A stretch of 64,000 nucleotides of DNA from Ischnura elegans (Eukaryota; Arthropoda; Insecta; Odonata; Coenagrionidae): assembly GCF_921293095.1 (NCBI RefSeq), contig NC_060258.1:8446607-8510606 (forward strand), in the 5' to 3' direction. The notes beneath the pieces were generated by a model. That model made no database searches and was not told where the DNA came from. It saw only the letters and a list, made by a program, of their open reading frames with translations. A program made the translations under genes and the position numbers. Positions 24,421-34,200 of the stretch are shown piece by piece (position 1 is the stretch's first letter; every line of letters starts with the position of its first letter).

Positions 24421-25202
24421 TCTTCATTGCATTAATGAGGAATTACGTATTCGTTTCTAGTGGAGTGAATCTAAAAATTTAACTGTTTCCTTCAGATAGT
24501 AATAGAAATGTAATTTATGTCCCTACATAAAAATTCTTCATTAACATGTTTCATAAAATGAAATCTTTTCTTATTCCTCCATAACCTTTCGTCCATTCCC
24601 CGCCATTGCTTTATTATTGTTTGTGTGGTTTCCCTGCATATTTTCACGTAGTTCTTCTATCATCCGTTTTGGCGCTGTCGTCGGGTATACCGGACGGTTG
24701 ACTCTTTCTCCATTCGGAACGACTCCAGAGCTGTGAAGGGCAAAATTTGCTGGCGGAGCGGGAGCTCTCGTGGCGTCGACGCAACGCGGAGCTGTGAAGG
24801 CACCCTAATATGGCTGCGAGAGGCACGCTTTGCGGCGAATTTGAATCCATGTCTCAATCGTTCATTGCTAAAAAATAAAGTTCGTGTTAACTGCCCACGA
24901 AAGTATAACTATCACCGTGAGTTTATGTAGTTTCCTGGTGGTGAAAATGTACGTAATCACAAAATCGGTACGCTAATTCACGTTGAGAGAAGGGAAGAAT
25001 AAGTGGGTAAGGAAACGCTGTTAACTTTCCCTAGCCTGAATTAAGTTTGAGGGCCCATAGATATCAACCATGTCTTTAAACTTCCGGCACCTATGTTTTA
25101 GAGAATTAAGAATGATTCCTGCGCAGCTCATAAAGAAGAGCACTCGTTGACATCATTACCAGACCACCTAGGCACACTTGGGGACGGGTCAGATCCGGTA
25201 TT
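24421..25202. other. Gene-free stretch right of the satellite
   Basis: It includes the inverted satellite-unit end (24679-24715) and a GCAACGCGGAGCTGTG segment repeated directly from 19198. No supported exon. The minus strand just before 25202 might continue the disrupted THAP gene, but no THAP motif could be matched. Confidence 0.45.
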
Positions 25203-25599
25203 AGGACCATAGCAAGAATTTTTATCATACAGACTGTCCCAAGGGTCGTGTGTCATTTTTGACCTGTAATTTTAGTAACTTCCCATGGAGCAATATTCAT
25301 GAAAATTGTCACACTTATGGGGAAAGGTCCTAAGTTTTGTTGACTGTAAGCAAAATTTTACAATTTTGACCTTTTGACCTCACAAAATGGGTCCAAACCA
25401 AAAATTTGAATTTGCCTTATGGGGTTTCAATGTTAAAAAAATCGAGATAGACAAAAGTGTGAATTTCATTGACCGATATGTCAATTATTAGGTTTTCGGA
25501 CACGAGAAACCCGAAAATAACACTTTTATTTACGAATATTCAACCGTTGACCCAGTAAGGTCACCGTCAAGGTCATAACCCACACAGCACATCGTTGCC

Positions 25600-25745
25600 A
25601 GAGGACGTCCGCTGCGCGTCCGTCGCGTCCTCTCAGTGTCCGCGGATTTTCAGGACAGCCAGAGGACATCCGCCGGCTGTCCTGGCCATCCGTCCGCACA
25701 CTGTCCTATCTTGGATGTCCAGCGGACGTCCAGCTAGTGTCCCAT
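25600..25745. repeat. Subterminal TGTCCG/GGACGTCC cluster, left
   Basis: GAGGACGTCCGCTG, GAGGACATCCGCCGG, CAGCGGACGTCCAGC and single TGTCC motifs are packed into about 145 bp. A matching cluster in the opposite sense lies at 30105-30262. This is consistent with multiple transposase-binding sites (inferred). Confidence 0.7.
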
Positions 25746-26763
25746 TATGCAGGGTTTCGGAGTTTTGGTTTCCTCTTAAAACACTCACCTCCTCAAGGAG
25801 GAACTCCGAGAGAAAGTCTCGAGATCCTCCGAGTAGGGAGTATAGGAGAAGGGAGAAAGAAAAAAAACTCTCTCTCGTTTCTGAAGCCAGAATACTTCCT
25901 CCCGATCGAGGAAGAGGAAATTTTTCGTGGAGGAAGAGTTATTTTGAGGATTATTTTAGGTAACCAAGTGTAATCCTCTTGTTGGAGTGTGGACTCTGGG
26001 AGGAAATTATAAACTATTTAACGAAAAAAAAATTTGACATTTTTACCGCTTCTATAGTTTAAGAACAACAAATGTACGCTATTTTTAAGTTTTACATTGT
26101 TTATAACAATTAATTAAGTTTAAACAAAGTTAGCAACAATTTAAGTAACATTTACGAGCGTTAAAAATTTCTACATGCCTTACGGGTTAAACAACAACAA
26201 TTGAACGAACTTATGACTCTCTACATTATTTATAACAATTTTTAAAGTTTTAACAAATTTAGCAACAATTTTAGCAATTTTCAAAAAATTAAAAATTTCC
26301 GCATGTTGTACGGTTGAGAAGCGTTGGATGAACAATAAACCCGTACTCTTTCATGATTATAAAAATTACTTAAATTTAGCAACTTTTACAAAAATTAACA
26401 ACAGGAATAATGGAATTTATCGATTTTTACTGAAATTTTATATTATGTACCAATGTCCTGCCGACGTCGCGTAGCCGTCTCGGGGACATTCCATTCCTGC
26501 AGGTTAAATGAACTCTTTCAACTTATTGATTAATTAATATTTACTCTCTAGGGATTAAAAAATCTCAGAGGCGATTGATTGGAAAGTATTTTAATGAAAC
26601 ATAACGCTTTAAATTCATTTTAATTTTTAATGGTAAGAATTCTCCTAAAATTATCACGGCATCGATGGCCTCATTCCCAGATTAGACATTGTAATTGTCC
26701 AATTTAAGGATAGGCAATAGAAGGTAAGTACTGCCGTACCTTTACTTTATATTGAAATTCTAG

Positions 26764-26932
26764 ATTTTTTGGTGGCGAACGAATTTTGAATCTACCGCTA
26801 CTCCGCGATACAGATTTTCCCATGGTTCTCCACATTCCTCCGTTCCTCCTTTCCAACAGAGGAACCGGAATGGAACACCGGAGACAGCATGGTGGTTTGG
26901 CGGTTACAAAGATGCAGCTACATGTATTCCAA
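26764..26932 (+). CDS. Candidate internal exon, unknown protein
   Basis: An open segment runs from an acceptor (AAATTCTAG at 26763) to a strong donor (CCAA|GTAAGT at 26932/26933). Read in the frame that leaves one base at the donor, it encodes a peptide ending GTPETAWWFGGYKDAATCIP. That phase joins in frame to both downstream exons. A second frame and the minus strand are also open, so the frame is uncertain. There may be further exons upstream; none was found with confidence. Confidence 0.35.
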
Positions 26933-27388
26933 GTAAGTTTGATGTGACATCCAAATAATTTTTTCTTGGCGTTCACTGTCGGCAGTATAGTGTTTCCGCA
27001 TGCTCCTTATATTTCTTATAACTCAGCCTGTAACATCTCGAGGAAAAATATGGCTCTGCTTGGAACAACATGACCGTCTCGGTAAAACCGTTACTTGGCA
27101 ACTAAAGGTAGCGTCTTTTTCCGTTGTTCATGGTGAAATTTTCGCTTTTGTTCCTTGTTTACATGATATAATTTAAAGTGGAAGTTCTTGTACTATAGTC
27201 TCTGTACGCGAGAACGTATAGGAAATAATGTAAGTGCTAGCGTATAAAATAGAACCTGTTGTTTTGATAACGTAGGCTACGGCTGAATTTGTTGTCCGAA
27301 CGGTCCGTTTGGTTCCGTTCCTAAATCAAATCAAGTAGGGTTCTTGGCAATAAATATAACTAGGAATTGACCCACATCTCGTGATATT

Positions 27389-27391
<3 letters not shown>

Positions 27392-27420
<29 letters not shown>
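27392..27420. repeat. (AT)n microsatellite
   Basis: About 14 AT dinucleotides. ATAACTAGGAATTG lies on both sides (27356 and 27419), so the tract expanded within or beside a short direct duplication. Confidence 0.95.
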
Positions 27421-27421
<1 letters not shown>

Positions 27422-27588
27422 CTAGGAATTGTAATTACGTGTAACCGGGGGATTTTGCAACACGCATATATGATTAATAGGTTTCACGTAAATTATTTAT
27501 TCTTTGAAATCGGAGTACACCGTGTGATTTCTTTTGATATGTATATTCACGCACGCATCGAAAAAGAACATTAATGTTATGATAGGAT

Positions 27589-27712
27589 GTTAGAGCGTAG
27601 GTTTCCGCGGCGATGGTTTGATCTCTGCATTTCTCCAGGGTTTTCTTCCGCGTCAGATTGTTGGTTGACAACAGTTTCGCTGGCTATCCTGCCAGCGTCT
27701 TCAGGTCGAAGG
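27589..27712 (-). mobile_element. Short Penelope-like terminal insertion
   Basis: The 124-bp insert is flanked by the 13-bp direct repeat GTTATGATAGGAT (27576-27588 and 27713-27725), a target-site duplication. On the minus strand it carries the same end as the Penelope-like element at 59384-60136: GACCTGAAGACGCTGGC, a 7-bp stem and GCGAAACTGTTGTC. The loop differs (AGGATA instead of AGCAGT), but the stem pairs perfectly. It appears to be a solo terminal copy. Confidence 0.7.
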
Positions 27713-28087
27713 GTTATGATAGGATATGGCGATTAAGGTTATGATAGGATAACCACCAATGTTTAGCCTTTTTACAAAAAGTTTTTATACTCTTTATCTG
27801 TTTGATGGAACTAGGTTAATAATTAAAGATTTTAGGTCCTAAATAAATAAATGATCTATTATGTCAGTAAAGATAAGGCTTAGGGATTAAAAAATTACAA
27901 TGCCGACGTAACTTTTATAGCGTTTAATATATTTTTTCTGCCCAACTTTGCTAACCTACTAAATTATAAACTAATTTAACTACAAACTAAGTAACTGTGC
28001 TATTAGTCATCCATGCATTTAATTTAGTGGAAACTATAGGACGACTGTAAGAAACTTGGGATGAATCTAAACAAGGTCTAATTATAA

Positions 28088-28285
28088 GTGATATATTGTG
28101 TAAACAAACCTTACGGCTATGTTACATGGTTCATTTATTTGCTCAAACTGCTGCATGAAATCTTATACCCAGAAAATAGAACTTGTGCATCTTTTCGTAC
28201 AGCCATCGGTACACATTTTGGTGTAGAGTATCGTGAACCTGATATATTTACCTGGAGGCATTTACTGACTATAGCTTTCATGTAG
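28088..28285 (+). other. Possible additional exon, unknown
   Basis: An open frame includes ILYPENRTCASFRTAIGTHF followed by GVEYREPDIFTW, which looks more protein-like than other spurious frames here. It lies 120 bp before the 28403 exon. I found no strong splice sites bounding it, so it may be chance. Confidence 0.2.
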
Positions 28286-28402
28286 TGGAGTTGAATAAAA
28301 ATACCTTATCTGTATTTTATTTAGTTCCTATTTCTATTTATAAGTTTGTATGTCTCTCTTCTTATAATTGTCTGTATACTTATTTGTCTTCATTCTTTAC
28401 AG

Positions 28403-28506
28403 ATGTTGCTCTGAACCAGGACGCTACAGCCACCAATTCTAGTGTGGAAGTTACAGTGAAGAGTTGGCTGGAACATGCTAAAGCAAGGCATGAGAGAGAG
28501 GTGTAA
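28403..28506 (+). CDS. Terminal exon A, WLxHAKxR motif
   Basis: The exon follows CATTCTTTACAG at 28402 and begins with two bases that complete a split codon. It encodes a short tail containing SSVEVTVKSWLEHAKARHER, then a stop at 28504-28506. The same motif, in the same splice phase, is found in exon B 1.4 kb downstream, so one arose by duplication. It can end the protein itself, or be spliced onward at GAG|GTGTAAG (28500/28501). The function is unknown; the motif is amphipathic and probably helical. Confidence 0.5.
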
Positions 28507-29852
28507 GTATTCGTTTGATTATTATATAGGTTTGGGCAAGGAGGAATAATTTTGGTCTGGATACTTTTTTCGCAAGTTGCTCCTGTTAAGGGAGCTCATA
28601 TAAAGTAAATTTAAATAATTATTGAACATCTTGTAATACAAGGTTCACCCTTCCATGCTAAAGGTAGAGAAAATAGTATTGTTATGTATTATTTTCAGAT
28701 GTAGATTCCACTACCAAGTAATTCAAACATTTGAAAACAATTTTTGTTCTGCATATGGGAGGTATAATTACCAAAAACATGGTTGAAAAGGATCTCATGC
28801 TCTATAAAAGTTCGATGTATAACACCTGTAGAACTTAAGAATGGGATAACTTATTCAACAGGGATGGTAGTTGCACAGTACTACAGAAGCTACTATTTTC
28901 TAGTAGCTCTAGCTAACTAAGATGTTTTGAAGTAGGTGTTGTTGTAGGAGCTATAGAAATTTCAGTAGCTCACAGCAGGCTTTAGCTGCTATTCACCTGT
29001 TATGTCTCTGTCGAAATGTGAATATTGCCAGTGAGCTAGGTTTTCACTTTTGCCTTGATACCAGACTACATTAGAAGATCTATTTTAATTATTAAGATTG
29101 GAAGAATTCGGAGATCTAAATCATGGAATGGCCTTAACTACAGCAAGTTTTTGCTAGTTTTTCAAAGTTTCTATTTTTTTAAGTTGCATCTCGGCCAATG
29201 CAGCTAAGTGGTTTGTGTGCCAAATCAGTGTGGCTGTTTTCACACTAATCCCAAGAGATCTAGTCCACTTAAACTTCCTCCTTTAAATGTTCTAGTTTCC
29301 TTTACTCCTATATCATATTCAGCTCCTCTGCATTAGTCTTCCTTAGCTCCAGCTTATGTAACACAATTCACTCTAGTGTAGTCATAATCTTCAAGCAGAG
29401 ACCAATTGTTCAGAAATATTATCCTCCATTTGAATGCTTTTTCCAATATCTTTTTCGAGACCTCTACTTAGCTGTCTGGCAAGGATGGATCAAAGAATTT
29501 TTTTCTAGATGGTGCACCAGGGTCTAACAGGCAAACAGTCTTCTCATATTTGGGATTAAAATCTAGTTCAACAATTGTTCTATGAAAAATGTTCTTAATC
29601 ATAATGTATACATTACTAACATATTAATATTTTTACTCAACATCTTTTCTTATTTAAGAACAAGAAAAAGTTAAAGAAAAGTTTGTAAAATGTATTCAGC
29701 CTCTAATGGACAGGTTTCCTAATTTTGAAACCTTAAGAATGTTAAACACGTGACTAATAAGACTATAGCGTCCTGTCTTATGTAATCTGCTTGTTACGTA
29801 CAAGATACAATTTCTTGCTACAATGAAATGTTTATATACTTCATTATTACAG

Positions 29853-29956
29853 GAGCAGTGCAGGAGAGCATGACCGCTGAAAAAGATGTGGAGGTTGCCA
29901 TCCAAAACTGGCTAAGGCACGCCAAGGAGCGGTTGCAGGGGAAGAAGAAAATTTAA
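29853..29956 (+). CDS. Terminal exon B, WLxHAKxR motif
   Basis: The acceptor TTCATTATTACAG ends at 29852. Like exon A, it begins with two bases completing a split codon. The encoded tail contains KDVEVAIQNWLRHAKERLQG, then KKKI and a stop at 29954-29956. AATAAA at 30001-30006 lies 45 bases after the stop, as expected for a true 3' end. Exons A and B are thus likely alternative last exons, or consecutive repeats if the AG at 29862-29863 is used. The basic end (GKKKI) could aid nuclear retention or nucleic-acid contact; this is inference. Confidence 0.55.
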
Positions 29957-30000
29957 TAATATGTATGTAGTTTCTAGCATTGTATTATTTTAAGAAGCCA

Positions 30001-30006
30001 AATAAA
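30001..30006 (+). promoter_or_regulatory. Poly(A) signal AATAAA
   Basis: A canonical hexamer 45 bases after the exon B stop, followed by a T-rich stretch around 30027-30050. Confidence 0.6.
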
Positions 30007-31857
30007 TATTGTGCATGGAATTGATGCCTTATTTATTTAAATTCTTGTCTGGACCTATTATTTATTTGTATCGAACAAAATGCAATCCTAACCTAAACGT
30101 GTCCTCAAGGTGTCCAGAGCGGACAATTTCAGGTCGTCCATAGGCCACCTTTTTTACTGACATGCGGACTTGCAGCGGACATCATTTTGTATGAATTCGG
30201 CTGTCCGTAGGATGTCCATAGGCCACTTGGCGGACAATCACCGGATGTCCGAAAGGTGTCCGTGTGCTGTGTGGGAAGGGTGGCAAAAGGAATAGCATAC
30301 CAACAAAGGTGTCGATCCATGGGTTTTGTAGGTTGCCCAAGTCATTGGTATTGTCCAAATACCCGTATTATTCACTAATTGACCTCCGAGGGTCACCACG
30401 GGGGTCAAAGGTCATAGAGTTAAAAGTAGGGCAATCATAAAAACCAAGGGGTCAAACCATAGGTTTTGAAGGGTGCCAAAGTCGGTTAGTCTGTTCGTAG
30501 ATCCGTATCGTTGATATTTTGACCTCCGAAGGTCATAATGGGGGTCAAGGGTCATAGAGTTAAATCGGCCCACCATGACAGCAAAAGAGTGTAACAATGT
30601 GTTTTAAAGGGGGCCCAAGTCAGTTTTGCTGTTTTTAAATCCGTATTGTCGACTTTTTATTACCAGCGAGGGTCACAATGGGGTCAGAGGTCATAGAGGT
30701 ATGTTTTGAAATAATAGGAAAACTAATGTCCCCAACCAAAGGTTGTTTTGTTGTTTGTTTCCTATTATTTCAAAACATACCTCTATGACCTCTGACCCCA
30801 TTGTGACCCTCGCTGGTAATAAAAAGTCGACAATATGGATTTAAAAACAGCAAAACTGACTTGGGCACCCTTTAAAACACATTGCTACACTCTTTTGCTG
30901 TCATGGTGGGCCGATTTAACTCTATGACCCTTGACCCCCATTATGACCTTCAAAGGTCAAAATATCAACAATACGGATGTACGAACAGCCTAACCGACTT
31001 TGGCACCCTTCAAAACTTATGGTTTGACACCTTGGTTGTCATGATGGCTCGACGTTTGACTCTATGACCTTTGACCCCAATTGTGACCTTCAGAGGTCAA
31101 AAAATCAACAATACGGATCTACGAACAGCCTTACCGACTTTGGCACCCTTCAAAACCTATGGTTTGACACCTTGGTTGTCATGATGGCTCGACGTTTGAC
31201 TCTATGACCTTTGACCCCAATTGTGACCTTCGGAGGTCAAAAAATCAACAATACGGATCTACGAACAGCCTAACCGACTTTGGCACCCTTCAAAACCTAT
31301 GGTTTGACCCCTTGGTTTTTATGATTGCCCCACTTTTAACTCTATGACCTTTGACCCCCGTGGTGACCCTCGGAGGTCAATTAGTGAATAATACGGGTAT
31401 TTGGACAATACCAATGACTTGGGCACCCTACAAAACCCATGGATCGACACCTTTGTTGGTATGCTATTCCTTTTGCCACCCTTATGACCTTGACGGTGAC
31501 CTTACTGGGTCAACGGTTGAATATTCGTAAATAAAAGTGTTATTTTCGGTTTTCTCGTGTCCGAAAACCTAAGAATTGACATATTGGTCAATGAAATTCA
31601 CACTTTTGTCTATCTCGATTTTTTTAACATTGAAACCCCATAAGGCAAATTCAAATTTTTGGTTTGGACCCACTTTGTGAGGTCAAAAGGTCAACATTGT
31701 AAAATTTTGCTTACAGTCAACAAAACTTAGGACCTTTCCCCATAAGTGTGACAATTTTCATGAATATTGCTCCATGCAAAGCTACTAAAATTACAGGTCA
31801 AAAATGACACACGACCCTTGGGACAGTCTGTATGATAAAAATTCTTGCTATGGTCCT

Positions 31858-31939
31858 GTATCCCCAACCGCTTATTTTCCCTCAGCTCCCAATCGTAGCC
31901 GGAGCTGCATCCGGGCACAAAACACCGAGATTTACCCAT
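31858..31939 (-). pseudogene. THAP-like zinc-finger N-terminus, disrupted
   Basis: From the ATG at 31939 the minus strand encodes MGKSRCFVPGCSSGYD, which matches the start of THAP zinc fingers, including the C-x4-C pair. The frame then enters the fold-back element at about 31857, and the later C-x2-H pair cannot be found. THAP domains bind DNA in P-element-type and other transposases and in host regulators. Its position just inside the right end of the 15.4-kb unit, reading inward, fits a transposase gene killed by insertion. The remainder was not located to the left of 25203. Confidence 0.5.
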
Positions 31940-32274
31940 GATATTTTGTAAATATCTTACTGGTGGAGAAATACTAAAAAAAACACCAAAATCGGTGAAA
32001 TTCTCGGCTCAAAGAGGATGATAACAGCCGATCACTCATAAGCCGCCACTGACAACAAGCCAAATGAAGGGGATGGTAGTGTCGGTCGCGCCACAAGTGG
32101 CAAAAGTTGGAGTTTGAATTAATGCGCGGGACCCGTGTTCAAATTATGACTGCTAACGCCACCTAGTGGGGCCTCCTTAGTAATGTAAACTCTATGGGGT
32201 AAAGCTTACTGGGGTAAATTTGCCCCAAATTACCAGAAAATTTTCCGTCTAAATTATCTTTTGTGCTGACTGGG

Positions 32275-33592
32275 TATACTTCCGCTTCGGTTCGGACTCG
32301 CTCTACCACCACGGCGATCGCTTACCATCGCTTTTCTGGCCAAGGCCGTAGCCAGAAAATATTTTCGGTGGGGTTTATGGAATAGTAGACAAACATAAAA
32401 TACACATATTTATTATAAACCCTTAAAGGAAAATAAAAAATATTATAAAATTGAAGTTAGCCTTCTAGCTTTTTTTTGCAGCGAACAAATGAATTAACTC
32501 CTCGGTGTCGATGTCAATTCTGCGGTCCCTCAGGAGGCTCATAAGTCACTCACCTCTCTACTAATTCACAGCACTAATATTTCACACACTGCACTAAACT
32601 ACACACACTGCACCTACAAATTCGCTTGCATAATTATTGACTCATTTGGGCGTGCCGCTGACGATTAACGCAACATTGTCCACTCTTTACACACTGCATC
32701 AATTATTAAAATAATATATTCATTACGCTGGAATATTTCAAATGATAGCCTATTATTGGCCTTTTTGATCTATCTCACGCCCAATCACAGCGCCGGCGAA
32801 AGCGGTTGTTTTATGCAAAACATGCACATTGCTCTCGTGAATACGTGTACTGGAAATGGCGTTTGAAGGATAAGAATTTTTACATCAGACGAAAATCCAG
32901 AACAGCAAGTGCAGCAGTGCAAATGCCGATTGGAGAGCAAACATTTTTCAGCGAAGTGGCGTGTTCCATTAGATTTTGAAAAGAGATATTAGTCGAATCA
33001 ACAACATGGCATAATTGTATCTATGAAGCACTAATATTCCTGTGATCAACTAAAGTCTTGTTTATATCATATAAGGAATATCATAATTTTCGATCCTTGT
33101 TTGTGTCCTCCGCAGCCGAAAAACGTTCAAAGGGGGTGGGGTAGTGATTGGTAAAAATAATCGATTTTCGATTAAAATCGATCATTGTACTGCGATTGTT
33201 TTGATTATGTAATCGTTTATGAGACGTCGATTTAATCGTTGAATCGATTACTTAAGCTCCATCTCAACTTGAAAAAATGGGCTGCAATAGCCGTTGTTTT
33301 AATATATCTCCATTCGCGTGAGAATCAAGTACCGGTGGCTTATTTTTATATTGCAATTGTACCGCAGTACATTTGAATTGATAGTGATGTTTAAAATTCG
33401 TATTGAAAAATCGTACGATATCCTTGCGATTATTATAGAATCGGTGCAATCGCATCAATTCGTTGCCTGCACATAATCGGTAGAATCACATGATCCTATG
33501 TCAACTAAACAATCCTATCATTCGATTTCTGCAATAAATCATATAATTCTCCCGACTTTCGAAATAATCGATTATGCCATCCCGATTTAAGA
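32275..33592. other. Gene-free stretch with old repeat fragments
   Basis: CGTAGCCAGAAAATATTTTCGG near 32347 resembles common transposon ends. 32650-33100 is a diverged copy of the dispersed repeat at 9900-10700. 33150-33580 is rich in ATCGATT/AATCGAT motifs. No gene is supported. Confidence 0.45.
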
Positions 33593-33832
33593 GGCCGTTT
33601 TACACGGTACACGGAATTGCGCAATCTGACGTAGGTAGTTGCGAAGGCGTTCTCAAAATTGCGTCGTGAAAAGCGGTGAATTGCTAGAACATATGCGAGA
33701 ATGCGTGGATGCGAGACGGCAAAAAAATAGCCCCCGTTCCAATTTCGTTCATGCATTCGCGCAATTCCGCGCCGTTTTAGAAATTAATGCAGCTCTAACC
33801 TGCGCAATTCCGTGCCCCGTGTAAAACGGTTT
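33593..33832. mobile_element. 240-bp MITE, ~30-bp TIRs
   Basis: GGCCGTTTTACACGG followed by ACACGGAATTGCGCA at the left is matched by TGCGCAATTCCGTG and CCGTGTAAAACGGTT at the right. TTTAA occurs near both outer edges but offset, so the duplication is unclear. The inside is non-coding. The element type is not certain. Confidence 0.75.
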
Positions 33833-33904
33833 TTAAACTGGACCGATGATTTGGGAAGCGATGATCATTGGATACGATTAATGGATTGCGGCGGAATTTC
33901 TCCC

Positions 33905-34016
33905 ATTTCTAGGGTGGGGTGATTGAGAGTGGGGTGGGGGCTGCCTGGTTGACGAAGTGGGGGGTGAAGGAGGAAGAGGGGTGCGGAGGGGTTAGGGGTG
34001 GGTGAAGGGAGTTGTG
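33905..34016 (+). repeat. G-rich tract with quadruplex potential
   Basis: Several runs of three to six G (GGGTGGGG, GTGGGGTGGGGG, GTGGGGGGTG, GAGGGGTG, GGGGTTAGGGG) lie close together on the plus strand. This is the strongest G-quadruplex-like cluster in an AT-rich window. Confidence 0.65.
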
Positions 34017-34138
34017 CCTCGCCTGCGACTTGGTTTGGCGGGCCGTGTTTTCTTACGACGCACTCAAGCACTAGGAAACAGAGGATGCCGACGCCTGCGT
34101 TGAACAGCTCACGGCAACAATCCGCGACTGCGCCGACG

Positions 34139-34200
34139 CACAGTGGTCCGAAATCGGAAAAAGCCGGACAAAATTCCAAAATAGCGTTTTTTGAGGTAGA
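34139..34200 (+). mobile_element. Possible Transib-like terminal fragment 2
   Basis: CACAGTGGTCCGAAATCG matches the fragment at 1360 over about 35 bases. No opposite end is visible. Confidence 0.25.

Larger units (their letters stand above)
25579..30275. mobile_element. 4.7-kb TIR element carrying spliced exons
   Basis: CCCACACAGCAC (25579-25590) is the exact inverse of GTGCTGTGTGGG (30264-30275). AA flanks both ends, and the intact right arm of the fold-back gives the empty site (CATAAGGGTGG) with one AA, so the boundaries are well supported. Both margins carry many TGTCC/GGACGTCC-type motifs (25600-25745 and 30105-30262). The inside contains candidate exons at 26764-26932, 28403-28506 and 29853-29956 with a poly(A) signal at 30001. 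No known transposase domain was recognised. Its TIR resembles that of the 16921-32274 unit (CCCAGTCAGCAC). Confidence 0.8.
25203..31857. mobile_element. Long fold-back element, arms of about 0.8-1.1 kb
   Basis: The left arm is 25203-25578 plus 30276-30718; the right arm is its reverse complement at 30761-31857. The loop is about 42 bp (30719-30760). The right arm is longer because a 140-bp unit is repeated (starts at 30920, 31060, 31200 and 31340). The left arm is split by the 4.7-kb element at 25579-30275. Arms begin AGGACCATAGC; GTAT occurs near both outer edges. Its insertion interrupts the THAP-like frame at about 31858. It has no coding capacity of its own; the mirrored open frames at 30412-30597 and 30882-31067 are just the two arms. 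Confidence 0.85.
16921..32274. mobile_element. 15.4-kb region bounded by perfect 20-bp TIRs
   Basis: CCCAGTCAGCACAAAAGATA at 16921-16940 has an exact reverse complement at 32255-32274. The trinucleotide TAT lies directly outside each end (16918-16920 and 32275-32277), as a target-site duplication would. Both inner margins carry degenerate GGGTAAA/TACCCC repeats (16941-17090 and 32200-32240). This supports a single original insertion, now expanded by nested elements. A THAP-like N-terminus starts 335 bp inside the right end and reads inward, as a transposase gene might. The superfamily is uncertain. Two separate MITEs of one family in opposite orientation are an alternative, but the shared TAT argues against it. 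Confidence 0.55.

Noticed and set aside
30412-31067. Two mirror-image 61-codon frames
   Set aside because: They are the same sequence read from the two arms of the fold-back element, so they carry no independent evidence of coding.
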